A model generated the notes under the pieces. It had not been told where the DNA came from and did no database searches. It saw nothing but the letters and a program-made list of their open reading frames with translations. DNA of 64,000 bases, taken from contig WAID01000009.1 of assembly GCA_016584495.1 (NCBI GenBank), positions 3,286,001 through 3,350,000 of the forward strand, written 5' to 3'. The position numbers and the translations under genes were made by a program. Positions within the stretch are counted from its first letter, which is position 1, and the number at the start of each line of letters is the position of its first letter. The DNA is from Celoporthe dispersa (Eukaryota > Ascomycota > Sordariomycetes > Diaporthales > Cryphonectriaceae). Of this stretch, positions 45,962 through 57,844 are shown in pieces.

Positions 45962-48900
45962 TCATGGCGCAAAACGATACGATCTTCCGGATACCGCCGC
46001 GGCCGGGCCGACATGGGGGGAGGCGGGGGCGGAGGGAGCCGACAGTCGAGGTCGATAGTCATCGTAGTATACGTCATCTAGCAGGGGCTGATAGCCCTGC
46101 TGACGTGGGCCAAATGACTGAACCCACCGCACGATGTTGCCAAGCTCGCCGGTCCAGAGCAGGCCGAGGAAGACGACGGCGGCGGTCACGGGTACGGCGA
46201 CAGCCCAGTAGAGCCACTGGCCGCTCTCCATGTTGCGTACGTCGCTCGTGTTCATGCCGAAGACGCTCGCGACGGCGCTCAGGGGCAGGAAGACGATGGT
46301 CACGATGGTGAAGGCGTAGATGGCGTTGTCGTGCCGGTCTTTGGTGGTGTCGATCTTGTTGCGGTTCTGTGATGGCAAGACAATCAATGTATTAGTACAA
46401 TGGTGCAGTCTTATGGAAGGGGTTGCGCAGCCAGGCAAGAAGGGGACATACCACTTTCTCGAGGAATGACGCCCAGCCTCGAAAGCCGGAGAAATCCCTC
46501 TCGCGTCCCGCTAGGAACTGAAGGCATTCGTTCAGCAGCAGGACGCGGTATCCTCCCGGATCAGTCGACGAAAGTTTGAAATCGGACGACGAATCAATTT
46601 CCGCGAACTGTGTCGGGACGTAGTAGTACGTGGTCGGCTCTTCTCTTTCGTATGAGTACGACCGGCTCCTCTCATGCGATATCTGCCCGGAATATGAGCG
46701 CTCGGCCGGCCTCTCTCGATATTCGGAAGATGGCATCCTCGTCCGGGTGCTCTCACGCACGTAGTAGCCTGGATCGTAACTCTCGCGGTCTCTATACCGA
46801 TAGCGTGAATCGGCGTGATGCACCGGCGCAAGGTAGTGGATCTTCCGTGCTAGCCCGTCCAAGGCGCCCGACCTCTCGTCCTGACCCATTTCTGGTGTGA
46901 AGCTTAGCAGCGACTGGAAGATGGACGTCTGAGTATCGATAATTCGCTGTACGACCGATATTTCTTCCACAAGGAGGCTGATGCGATACTCTCGAGATCG
47001 GTCCGACGGCTTGGACGCGATGTCCGCCTCCTATATTGCTGAATTAGTCCCTAGAAGGCTGTTTTGAACTCAAGACCAGGAGTGAACTACAGAAACATAC
47101 TGACCATCTCTTCAAGGGACGCAGAATAGCACTCGCTGATCTCCGGCCTCCCTACGGTAGCATCCTGGAGCAGCTTCAGGTTCAGTAACGACAGCAGCTC
47201 CAGCGGCAGGATGACCGAGCTGTCTAGCAATGACTTTGCCGACAGCGAGCGTACTACAGCCGATATTCCCCTGCTGATGAGTGTCTTGGCGTCCTCGACG
47301 AGCCGGTCGCTCTTGTCGTAGTTTTTCGGCATGTAGACGAGGCTCATGAGGAGGTGGATCCAGCCCTCGACGAGCTCCTTGGGCACTGCAATCTTAGCCT
47401 GTTCCTGTCTTTCAGAGTGAGCGAATATCTCGTCGAAGGCTTGAAGCTCGACGCATAGCCCACGGAGCTCCGATCGCATGCTCCGTATAGCATACTTAGG
47501 TATCACAGGTCGCCCGGTTCGTCGTGGGGCGTCGTCTCCGTCGGTCGAAGCGATCAGTCCGCCGTCCTGGGCCAAGTTAGACTCGCAAGGTCGTCATGTA
47601 ATGACGGTTTTCTCGACTCACAGTCGTGATCCGTTTGAGTGCTCCCCAAAACTTTGGGATTGTTGGGACCTCCGCTCGGGACGGAAAGAAGAACCTAAAC
47701 ACAGCATCAGCTGCGTTGAATACATCTAGCTTCGATTCGTAGTCCCGCTGCCACACGCGCTGGTTCTCGTCGCTCTTTGATAGTTCGACGCCCTGGCCCT
47801 CAAGAAGGGCGTAGACCTCAGCCCGGGTGGCTTCGGGACAGGCAGCGTAAGCGCGGCGGTCACTGAAGCTGGTGCGAGAGAGTAGATAGTCTTCCACCTC
47901 ACGTAAGTGATCATCAAGAGCTTCCTCGTCGATAGTATCGAAGTCTGGATGAGTAACACCAACAAGACAGGAGAAGATAGACAGCCTAGGTGAGGCCGTT
48001 GGTTTGGGGCTCCCCGACACAGGTCTGGTATTCTGACCTGGAGGCAGCTTCTCCGATGCCGCGTGGCTCGGCCCCGGCCTGGTTTTCGGTTGCGGTGGTG
48101 GCTGCGGCTGCGGTCCGGTAACCGCTTCCCCCTGAGCGTTTCCGTCAAAGCCCATGGGCGGTAGAACGCCAGCGGGTGGCGGCTCCGAAGCTCTCCTGCG
48201 TCCATAGTCAGCTGATTATACAGACACTCTGCTAAACAGAGGGCAGTCCATACCCGATGATCATCTCAAGCGTGATCTTGTCACTGACGTGCTTGGCCAT
48301 ATTCCAAACCCGTGGCCAGTCGTGGGCCGTTACTGGCCCTTTCCGCTGGAAGAAATGCAAGCGCTGAGGCCAGAATTCTCGAAAGTGTGAAAGGAAGGCC
48401 TGAGCTTCTGTCAGCATAATTTGCCGAGCCTCCCAGCTCCAGTCGCCAGAAGACTTACTAGCCACGTCTGGCATTCCTCGACCGGGATGCACCACAATAC
48501 AGACTGCCGGTAGGAGACTGCAATGACCGCCTGGGGCTTCGGGTTGGAGATGTCTTGGATGGACTTGACGGTCAGCCCGACGAAGTCCCCGCGAAGGGCC
48601 TCCTCTGCCATGCGGCTATACGTAAATAGGAGAGCTAAGAAGACGGTGAGTTGATAGTGTCAAAGAGCCCCGTCAGGAGAAGGACCAAAGGAACTACTTA
48701 CAGTTGTCGAGCACAAGACACCACATTTGTGCGACGTGAAAGCATAGGCCGGGCGGCGTGTCCTTGCTATGGCAGACTGCCTGGCGCATGTCTCGGTCTC
48801 TGCCTGCCCTCGAGAACTTGGCCTGCAGAAGCGTCTCTATCGGAAACGAGGATGGGCTCCCAGGAGCTCCCTGCAGCCCCGAGTACTTCTCCAGGGTGAA

Positions 48901-50235
48901 GTACGGGAGACAAACCCAGGTCACAGTACGGCGCGCGGCGCTGGCCGCCTTGGATGTGCCGTCGGGTGGCAGCATATGCTGTATGCACGCGGGCTCCATA
49001 TGGCGGACGCTTTGCCCGTTGGCTGTCTGCACGGTTTTGACAAACTTACGCTGCACGCGGGCGAGCAGGTCACGTATGCCCTTCTGCTCCGTGGCCGTTA
49101 GGTCTGGGACGCGCGTGACCTCTTTCTTCGGGTTCTGTTAACAAAACGTTGCACATGACACTGATTTATGTGTGTGTTTGCCTACCGAAAAGTCGTCAAA
49201 GTCCATAGAATTCCGCGTGCAGTGTCTGACTTGTCTAAGCCTCATGAAGAAGACAGGAGCAACGCTGGCTTCCTCTGGGGTACTGGTAACTTACAACCAC
49301 CGAAACAGGGGCTTATATTTCAGTCTGTTGCTTAGTACCGCTGTGAGGTTGGCGCCGTGTGAGCCGCCCAGTGTTTGATCGCCGCTATACTTCGATTCGA
49401 AGACGTGTGATAGTCGAAGCCCGCGGTCTGGCTCCTTTCGTAAGCCATCGCTACCGCCGCCAATACCCCCACCACCGCCACCATCACCAACATCGTTAGT
49501 ATCTTCTTCAGTCTTACCAAGCAGCCTATCGTCACCATGCGTGCTGGGTTGCGTCGAAGCGGCGCGTGACATACGCGAGGGCGTAAACGAGTAGACAGTC
49601 GCGGAGAGGTTGTCTGCAGAATCATCGTTGTAAACATCGTATTCCCGCTCTATGTCCCGCACTCTAAGAACCATCGGACCACGATCGCCATCGTCTTCGT
49701 CGAGAAAAGCGGGGTGCTGCCTTCTCACCGGTGAGGGCGCCGGCGTCCTGCTCCTCTCCTGCCTTCTGCCGACAGACCTGCTCCGGGAACGGGACCTGTT
49801 CGACCTAACGTATGCTCTCAGGTCAACAGGAGTGCGAGTCCGAGACCGCGACCGCGACGAGGCCCTAGGGCGGCTGTTGGAGAGGGAAGATAGCGGCACG
49901 CCCGGCAGCATTGCTGTCGACAAGCCAATAAGGCTCGGGTCGGGCATGCCTGGCTGCGGCTGCGGCTGCACGCCGATGAAATGCACCGGCTGCGGCTGGT
50001 AATACATCGGCATCGTCTGCGGCACGCCACCAGCATAATATGGTGGATATGGTGCATAAACGGCCGGCATCACGGGTCTGTTAACCATGCCGGGCGGGGC
50101 CGGCACCCGACGCTGGAATGTGTTGGTGGGCTGTCTCGACGGCGGCACCGGCCGCTCCATGATACGCGCCGGCGTCGTCTCCCGCCGCTGGATCGGCCGG
50201 GCCAGGGGATCGTCATCCCATTCATAGCGCTGCAT
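45962..50235 (-). CDS. CorA-like Mg2+ transporter domain protein
   Basis: Nine exons keep frame: 50235-49295, 49225-49186, 49134-48702, 48634-48459, 48399-48254, 48195-47622, 47566-47105, 47030-46452 and 46366-45962, giving 1251 aa. The C-terminus has the two CorA membrane helices: IYAFTIVTIVFLPLSAVASVF ending in the G1154-M-N signature, then LYWAVAVPVTAAVVFLGLLW. The first 300 residues are disordered, Pro/Tyr/Gln-rich then Arg/Ser dipeptide-rich. The middle has KPLFRW, a conserved feature of fungal CorA-like proteins that regulate stress or cell death. At exon 2 two acceptors nine bases apart are possible; I chose the one giving RWLHCTRN. The metal-transport role is inferred from GMN only. 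This is the longest intact gene of the accessory block. Confidence 0.85.
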
Positions 50236-50890
50236 CTTTGCCTGCGGTGACTAGCTGTGAGATAACCTAGGAAGACAGACAGCGTAGAGACGTATGTAAG
50301 CCGAGAGATAAATAAGTGGAGGCTGGAAGTCCCAGCCTGATATTTAAGTAAGGAATACACCCCCGACCGACGGGATGCATTAGTGCCATCCGGCTCCCAT
50401 TTTGGCGCAGACAGATGCGTCCGATGGCGCATTTTTGCATGTATGGGCTCAGGTGTTAGAACCTTCCGTAATAATGGTATGTTCTCATGTCATCAGCTGC
50501 TCGCCTGCGCTGCCGATCCCATGGTTCTCATCTCCCGCTACCTATGAGCTCCACCACACTGGCTACTATAACGGCGTATAGCTGGATTGTGTTGTCCCAC
50601 GACTGGATCGGGGCACACGCCATGAAGGCCTCAGCGATGCTTGTGCGCTTCTTCTCTCCTCCCAATATGCCCCGGATCATCTCATTTCCTACTAAGGTCT
50701 GAAGACCCCTGACCCTGACCCTTCTTGCTTCTCTTGCTCTTCTTTCTCTCTCTTTTTTTCCCTGCCTCTTTCTTTACTTTATTCACCGCTTACTTTATTT
50801 CCTTGTCTAATATATCTCCTCTTTTCCTCTTCTCTACTATTGCTTTTCTTCTCTATCGCTTTCTCCCTATTGCTTTGCTTGAACCTTCTC
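50236..50890. other. Spacer with pyrimidine-rich tract
   Basis: The CorA-like gene's upstream side, the second copy of a 36-base repeat, and a long CT-rich tract (about 50716-50945) that also forms the ragged end of the neighbouring ABC transporter fragment. Confidence 0.45.
50545..50580. repeat. 36-base repeat, second copy
   Basis: Matches 39738-39774 at all but two positions (TGAGCTCCACCACACTGGCT, then ACTATAACGGCGTATA). Same orientation, 10.8 kb apart. Confidence 0.6.
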
Positions 50891-51675
50891 TCAATCTAAT
50901 TCTCTCTCTTTCTGCATCTCTTCTTCTATATCTCTTTTTCCAAATCCTATCCCCTCAATCTCGAACATAGCGGAGACCAGCTGGACTAGCAAAGACGACT
51001 CTGGTCCGGAGGGCCCCTTTGCTCGCACAGCAGCCGCAACGGCAAGTGTTTCGCCAAGAGTGAGGTTCGGAAAGTGCACATCTAGCTCCCCTTGATAGAT
51101 GGCGGCACCTTTGCATTCTCGGTGAAAGCGGTTAAAGGTTATGCCTGCATGTGATTGCGACCGATCGTCAATTTCGAATACGTCAGGATGTAGGAATGAA
51201 GCTGCTGAACAGGAGGAAATGAGGTGTTTTAGATAATCAATTGACTTTGCGATGAAAGAGAGCCTTTGAGTCACTTGCCTTCATATTTGACCTTTGAATC
51301 AGCTCCCAGGTGAAATCCATGCGTATTGCCAGCCAGTGTTTTCAGCAGGGTCGAGCAACCGCTTCCGGGCCTCCCCAAGACCAGGAGCATCTCACTGCTG
51401 CGAACAAGGCCATTGAAGCCATCCAGAATGTGTACTTTGCGGCTCTTTCGATGACCCAGCAGGCTGCAAAATTTAGTCATAGCTGCAAAAGCATAGCTAG
51501 AGATCGTGGGCTGGTAGTCTGTCGACGATATGAAACCGTAGACGTGAAGGTCCTTGAAGGATAGGCCAAGGCGTGCTCCGGGGCCCGGCTTCGGTGCAAT
51601 GGCTAGCCATTGATTAAGGGGTTCTTTGGTGGTGGTTAGTGCCATCGATCCAGCTCCTGTTGAGCTATTGCTCAT
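50891..51675 (-). pseudogene. Truncated PDR-type (ABCG) ABC transporter, N-terminal fragment
   Basis: Exon 1 (51675-51279) contains LGLSFKDLHVYGF and the Walker A sequence GRPGSGCSTLLKTLAG typical of fungal pleiotropic-drug-resistance pumps. It joins exon 2 (from 51144) through a GC-AG intron (GAAG|GCAAGT ... ATGCAG|GC), restoring GITFNRFHRECKG. Exon 2 continues with IYQGELDVHFPNLTLGETL, then turns into charged low-complexity sequence and ends at 50891. The ABC signature, Walker B, all membrane domains and the second half (over 1200 residues) are missing, replaced by the CT-rich tract. The start at 51675 is the first ATG; the upstream frame stays open. Non-functional as a pump. Confidence 0.85.
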
Positions 51676-52686
51676 ATATCTCTCGACGAGAGTGTAGAGG
51701 CGGTGGATCAAGTCAACATAAAGTGGCAGATATCGGCTGGATGATTAACACAACAAGCTTGCCGGCTCAGGAATGGAGAGAAAAAAGAGGAAAGGGAGCG
51801 GGATGAAGCGAGCCTCATGGACATCTACAGATGACTGCGAGGCTCGGCCGTAGGGCTTTACCCGCGGCCATTAATGCTGGCTAGAAACGCCATAACCTCG
51901 CAATCCCCGCTGCAAAGAACGTAGAGGATGATCCGTCCAGAGATCCCTGTAGTGTAGCAACAGTGACCGCGCAAACCAATTTGCCACGTAGTACTAGAAT
52001 GTGTATCCATCTCGGACATCTGCACGTTGCTGACCACCTGAATTTGGGAACTAGCGCCCCGTCTCGTCTATACGGTTCTTGTCCTTTTGCTTCTAGCTTC
52101 ACTCCCAACCCCCCAGCAGTCGATGGTGCAGTCGCTCCCACAACACGCAGCAGAGGGGATCCAGCCCAGTATGCTGCTGTTCCACGGCGTTCAAGCCCAT
52201 ACCGAAGCGCCCGGCGGGCTTCTGTGATGTACCAAATCAGCCCACCTTGCATTCATTGACCTCTTGATGCCCATCAGACTTTAATGGGTGGAGTGATGCC
52301 CTTGCTATGCTTATATGTATGTTCAAACAGACTCGCAATGTTGACGAGCTTGGGTTCGATCATGTCGAAAAAGCGATCGCCTGTGCGTTTGCACTTGCCT
52401 GCCCTGTATTATTCCCATACATCATCATATTCAAGCACACGAGAGGATGGATGAATCAAGAGACAAGACTACTTCCCTCCTTCCATCCCATATATCAACA
52501 TTTGGGGACGGAAAGATTGCTTGGCAGTAAGTAGCGGAGTCAAATTAGAAGAGCAGCGTACGCAGAGGCGCAGAGATGCAGAACCCCAATCCAGGTCAAT
52601 AATTTCTACACAGCTCTCAATCTACAGTACAGGCTCTGGTGATAACATGTGAACACCAGTATCTTGATGATGGTGCCGAACGACTA
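51676..52686. other. Spacer between ABC fragment and P450
   Basis: One kb of unique sequence with no supported ORF. It contains the 5' side of the ABC fragment and the 3' flank of the P450. Confidence 0.4.
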
Positions 52687-54451
52687 TCACATCCTAAAAC
52701 TGATTCGACATGGATAACCATCAGCCGGGTGAGCACCGCCAGACTGGGTCTGGTAGGCACGCTCCCCGTTGACATGTTTAATCTTACTCGTTGGATGCAA
52801 GCGGTCCCACTCGCCAAATGCGTTGTGAATTTCAAACTCTCGCGCAGTCAACACCAAGGTGATCTTCACATCATGCATGGCCAGCGTCTGACCGAGGCAG
52901 TTCCGCGGGCCGTGTTCAAATGGCCGCCAGCCACCCTTAGGTGGATATAAGGGGTCCTCCTGTCCGACAAGCCAGCGCTCGGGTCGGAAGACCAGAGGGT
53001 CAGGCCAATACTTTGGATGTCGCTGCAAGGCAGAATGGAGGATCCACAGGTTCATACCCTCTGTTGGATATAAATTTCCCCGGTCGTCTCTCAGAGATAC
53101 TCTGGGCTCACCACCACGCATTGCAGATGCAGGCGGAAAGAGTCGTAAGGCCTCTTTGATAACGGCTGTTGTATAATGGAGCTGGTTGAGGAGGTGGGGG
53201 CTTTCGCGCAACCCGCTGGGTGTCTCTCTGACGTCGCCGAACACGGAGTCGTGCTCCTCGCGAAGCCTCGACATTGCTTCTGGGTGCTTCTCCAGGAGAT
53301 AGTTACAATCTACCGGCCAATATCTGTCAGCAAGACTCTACCAAGAAGCTCTGCTGCTTGGTGCCAGTCAGGATGATAATATACAGCAAATGGTAGAAGA
53401 TGTGGAGTCGTGACCAGCGAAGAGGAATAGGCGGATTTGTGCGGTAGCCCATTTCTTGAAGGCTGGGTCGAGTTCCTTCGGGCGTTGCTTGTCTTTTTGC
53501 TGGGCCATGTATCCCTCAAGTGCCAGATGGATAATCGAACGCGAGGAGGCCTCGTCTTTGGTCCACTCGGCATAGCGCTTGTCGAGTTCCTTCTCGATGT
53601 AGCTGTTCATCTGATAGCTGTTGTACCACTGTACAAAAGGACGAGCCGGGTTCCATCGAAGCCATTTCTCGCTATCGAGGACGTGCCAACGGATCTGACG
53701 CCGTAGTGCTGACGCGAGAGGGTTGGACTGACGTTGTGACTGCAAGCGAGAGTCCAGGCTTACAGCACCAATAACATCCATCAGATACCAACAAGTCATA
53801 TCATCCAAGGAGAACATGTCGCCCGTCCGAGCATGCTCGCGCAAGATATCAACGTAGACCTCAGCCTCGTCCACAATGTGAGAAGTCTGGTTCGAGATAT
53901 AGCTTGCGCTGAAGCCTGGGTTAAACAGCGCACGCGACGACTTCCACTCGGCTCCGTTCATAGTGAATAGATTTACACCACCAGCCAGTGGGTTGAAGAA
54001 GGCGTAAAGCATAGGTGGCTTAATGAGGTCATGTTCCTGGCTGCAGGCTTGCATGGCGAGTATCGGCGAGCAGATGATCATCAGGGGGTCGGAGAACGGC
54101 CACATATCGAGATAAATAACAGAGTCGCTGTCCTTCTGGTGGGCTCTGCACAACAAGTCGAACGCATCCGGCTGCTGTCTATCCTCGGGTAGTGTCTTCA
54201 TGATGGGCATGATGGCAGGGAGGTGTCCAAGCAGTGGGTTCCAGGGCGGCATAGGCTTTTGAGGGGATTGATTAGCAAAAGCCAGAAATTGGGCTGCAAC
54301 TGGGGATCCGTACCAAGCCTTGCTGGCGCATGCGGTAGAATATCCTCCGGGCGTAGTAGCATCGAAGTAGAAAACGGGCTAGGAGACTGGCCCAGATGAT
54401 CAGTCCCGCTGTGACAACCTGCCTGACGGGGAGATGCTTGAGACTCTCCAT
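52687..54451 (-). CDS. Cytochrome P450 monooxygenase
   Basis: A heme-thiolate monooxygenase of 543 aa from three exons: 54451-54314, 54255-53385 and 53309-52687. One N-terminal membrane anchor (VVTAGLIIWASLLARFLL) places it in the ER. Then come the PPWNPLLGHL hinge, the I-helix FAGHDST with the oxygen-activating threonine, E389-A-L-R392 of the K helix, FRPERW, and the heme loop FEHGPRNCLGQ with C474. All exon phases balance; intron 2 has a TTGCTGAC branch. Everything needed for activity is present. It is close to the truncated drug-efflux pump and may have belonged to the same detoxification or metabolite cluster. I cannot assign the CYP family or substrate. Confidence 0.93.
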
Positions 54452-55524
54452 GGCGGCGGAGTGCTGGGAGACGAAAAAGAATTCAGAGTCAAAATGAGAC
54501 AGACGCTGTGATAAGGCGCGCTTCTAGAAAACGAGAAGTCTGTTTGAGGTCAGCAAAGTAGGGAGAAGCGAAAGAATTCGCAAAAGGGCTGGCTGTAACA
54601 GGAGCTTCAGCTAAGGGGTGGCACAGCACCAGGTGCGCTCACTCGCGCGGCACCGGGACTAACCTGCTGCTAATGCCCAGAATACCCTGCTCCCTAAGCA
54701 TGGCGTGTGTTGGAGGGTTCTCAGTCACGTCCGGCCAAAGTATGCGCATACAAAGCCTACCCGTGGGCACTAGCCTTCCTCGCCCACTACTCCTTGCACT
54801 ATCAAGAGGAAGAAGATTAAGGAAAGAAAAGAGGCCAGCTAGGAAGCCGGCTGGCCGAGGCTGTCTGGGGCAGGCGCCTGGCAATAGCGCACGCAGCGAG
54901 TCAATTGGTCACTGGCCGTCACACATATACTCTTTGAGTTAATCCCACCGTCCAACCTGCATATTGTGACAACAGAGGTACGCAGATCTTTGGGGGCTGA
55001 AACATGCCGACTCGGATCGAGGCAGAGAATATCTTTTAGGTTAGAACATCGGTTATATCACCCAGGGCTGTAGTCTCGAGTTTCCTTCATTATTGCTCTT
55101 CTCCTATACATTGATTCTCAAAATTGTGATACGAAAAAGTCATCCCTCGCATCAGGTTGCTAGAAGAAATTCCTCAAGTCGCAGGTACACCAGACCTCGA
55201 TGGTTTAGTATGTGATGTATTACATTGAAATTAACAGCTAACGCTGCAATAGCCTAAAATTAGACAGGTGGTTGGTACTTGCAACAATCTGTTGGCTGCA
55301 TAAATTGAATTTATGGTTTTTTTTGCCATTCACACCGCTTATTTTAACTTGCAGCACCTCCCACTCATCGCGTGCCAATTTTTCCAAGGCAGAAAACGAC
55401 TGAACTCATCATACGCAGTCAGGCTTCATTCCCAGTGTCACTACATCTATCGCTTCGATTCATTCCATCAGAAACAATCCCAAGTCGAACCTTTGTTCAA
55501 CACAAAAAACCCCTACACTCAGCT
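54452..55524. other. Spacer
   Basis: The P450 upstream region and 5' flank of the next gene. Short frames only; no repeat recognised. Confidence 0.4.
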
Positions 55525-56805
55525 ATGGCGATTTTCAACGATCTCGCGATCGAGATTCAAGAGGCCATCTGGCAGTTTGTGCTCCCCCATCGCGGCATGC
55601 ACTGGATCGAGATCGAGGGCCTTCCTCACCCAGCGCCTTACGTGCGCGAAAGCCTCCGCTTCGCACGTGAATTCAACATTGGCGACAAGCTTCCCGAAAC
55701 CTTGGAAGAAATCCGCAAGGCAACACCTTGCAGCAGTGCTTATTTGGAGCACCGTTTAAAGAATAACGACACCTCGGGCGTATACTTTCAACAGCTGTTT
55801 CCTACCGTGCCTTCGGTGTGGGGAAGTGCTGGACCGGCAGAAGGCCAGAGAGACGATGAACCCGCTATGGCTGGCGAAGTGGCTTACACGCGCCGCTGCA
55901 GACAGCTGTCAACCTACACGCAAGTGACAGTGCTGCTATCGACATGTCGGCTATCGCGTCTCGTCGCCTCAAACTATCTTGACGATCGCTGTGATTTGGG
56001 GGGATATCTTGTCTATCGCAGCATGGGTTCGCTCAACCGTACGCGCCCAATGAGAGTATGGGAGGAGCAATATGCCAATAACGACCATAACAAACCGCCG
56101 TCAGGCCTAATCCCGACAAGGCTCAGGCCATGGATCAGCTGCCCGCTCGATCTGGCTGTTTTTCGGCTGCACGATAGCCAAGGCCGAGCAACACCAACAC
56201 TTCGACAAGGCCCGTGGCAATTTCATTCTAATTTTGGCAACTTTGCATGGTTTAACCGCGTTGCTATTGAGTGGAATCCGCTATGGGCCACGCCAGAGGG
56301 GCGTAGAGAATTTCGCCCTGGAAACGTGGGGGCCATTATGCAACGCATGAGCCCCGGCTCCTACAAGTCGACGCCCTTATATTGGCTAGTCGATGGCGTG
56401 CCGCGGCCGGACTGGAAGCGTGACTATCCGCCTATTGTATCGGCTTTGTTCGAAACCTGGATCAAGGCATGTGAAAGACAGATCAATGACGCTGATTCAC
56501 AACCAAGATGGGATACAGAGGCGGTTTTGGGAGACTGTAACCTTGGCCAAAGATTCGAAGCTAACGGACGTCGATATTACATTGTGCTTGTCATTCTGCC
56601 TTGGGGGAAATACGACCACGTACGAAAACACATCGAAAACGCCGGGCTTGAACTCGATGAGCCATTTCCGGGCGGCGAGAAAATGTGGCCCGAAGGGCTA
56701 AGAGCGCCAGCGAAGATGGCATACGAGATGTTGACTGATCCTAAACTGCATTCTCTAGAGACATTTACATATCTGTCTTTTGTTTTAAGCTGGGAGCCTA
56801 TGTAA
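55525..56805 (+). CDS. 2EXR-like protein, function unknown
   Basis: Single-exon gene of 426 aa, start ATG at 55525 directly before FNDLAIEIQEAIWQFVLP. That opening, F-x-x-L-x-x-E-I-x-x-x-I-W, follows the 2EXR pattern. The next motif EIEG and the later VTVLLSTCRLSRLVA fit the family's second conserved block. There are Trp-rich stretches (RPWISCPLDLAVFRLHD, FAWFNRVAIEWNPLW). No membrane segments or signal peptide. This is the second such gene in the window and is not closely similar to the one at 29.4 kb. The frame is open upstream to 55372, but that extension lacks the family pattern. Confidence 0.7.
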   Translation: MAIFNDLAIEIQEAIWQFVLPHRGMHWIEIEGLPHPAPYVRESLRFAREFNIGDKLPETLEEIRKATPCSSAYLEHRLKNNDTSGVYFQQLFPTVPSVWGSAGPAEGQRDDEPAMAGEVAYTRRCRQLSTYTQVTVLLSTCRLSRLVASNYLDDRCDLGGYLVYRSMGSLNRTRPMRVWEEQYANNDHNKPPSGLIPTRLRPWISCPLDLAVFRLHDSQGRATPTLRQGPWQFHSNFGNFAWFNRVAIEWNPLWATPEGRREFRPGNVGAIMQRMSPGSYKSTPLYWLVDGVPRPDWKRDYPPIVSALFETWIKACERQINDADSQPRWDTEAVLGDCNLGQRFEANGRRYYIVLVILPWGKYDHVRKHIENAGLELDEPFPGGEKMWPEGLRAPAKMAYEMLTDPKLHSLETFTYLSFVLSWEPM

Positions 56806-57844
56806 ACTTATTAATTAATTCAGAAATAATATTTTAATATTGGGCTCAAGACCCCGCGTGGCTTGGGCATCGTTTGTGCTCTAATTAACCAATGGATCCC
56901 ATTCGAATAATTATGGAAAATTACGAGATTCTGCTGGCAGGGGAGGTGAGGTTTCATTGGGGTCGGGTCAGATTATTAATAATAAGGAACCCCTATAATT
57001 ATAACTGCTACCACATCTAAGTCGATTTCAGGATATTTGTAGAACCAACTTGCTCCTAACAGCACCAACACAGACCGTACAGTAGCACATTGCGAAATTT
57101 TAATAACCACCTACCGAGATGTGAGTCGATCGAGATAGCCACCACCAGAAAAAGCCATTACTATCCTTCTCGCAAGCCATCGTTAACAAGACCCAGCAAA
57201 GCATACCGACCGATGAATGCCCTACATTGGGTGAACTTCTACTATGACACTACCGTCTGCTTCGGCTTGTATGATTTGACATTGAGACAGCTCACCGCTG
57301 ACCACGCTTCAGGCGCAGGTTCGCGGAATCCGCATAACTGTGCTTTCCTACACTCTCAAGAAGGATATGGGTATAGTGGGAACCAGAGAATTCAGCTGCT
57401 AATACAGGTTTCATTTTCCAGAGTGTTGGAAGTAGCACCAACAGAACACTCATCTAATCTTCAGACACCACCAACAAGTAGTCTACCGTGCTACCATGAA
57501 ACCATTATACCACCAGTTGGTCTTTTTGGCCTTTCTTGAGGCCACTGAGTGCTTTTTCCAGATAGCAGCGTTCAGGTTCTGGTGCAACTCTCTTTATGCC
57601 AAAGAATTGCATATATAAATGCTATCGACAGTAGCAATCCTCCTGTTCGATGATTCCAGCTTCAAATCACTCACTATTCAACCCTTTTCCAAAGTACAAT
57701 TTTCTCCATCAAGTCTGCTGGCTCAGACACAGTCTTTCTATCCCAGGTTTTGTTGTTCATCATCTTATAAGTTACTATACATCCCTCAAGACTCGGACAC
57801 ACAGCTGCACGTCGCCGTCAGAGATCTATTCCGGATTACTGAAA
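56806..57844. other. AT-rich spacer and upstream region of the secreted protein
   Basis: Contains an AT-rich segment at 56810-57020 and a 149-codon frame at 57090-57539 that I do not recognise and do not call. A TATATAAATG lies at 57610-57619, about 230 bases upstream of the next start. Confidence 0.4.

Noticed and set aside
51147..51274. Continuous frame through the ABC transporter intron
   Set aside because: Reading through gives no PDR similarity, whereas removing it as a GC-AG intron joins two conserved PDR segments in phase.
57090..57539. 149-codon ORF upstream of the secreted protein
   Set aside because: No domain, no supporting start context and the promoter of the next gene overlaps this area; not called without transcript evidence.
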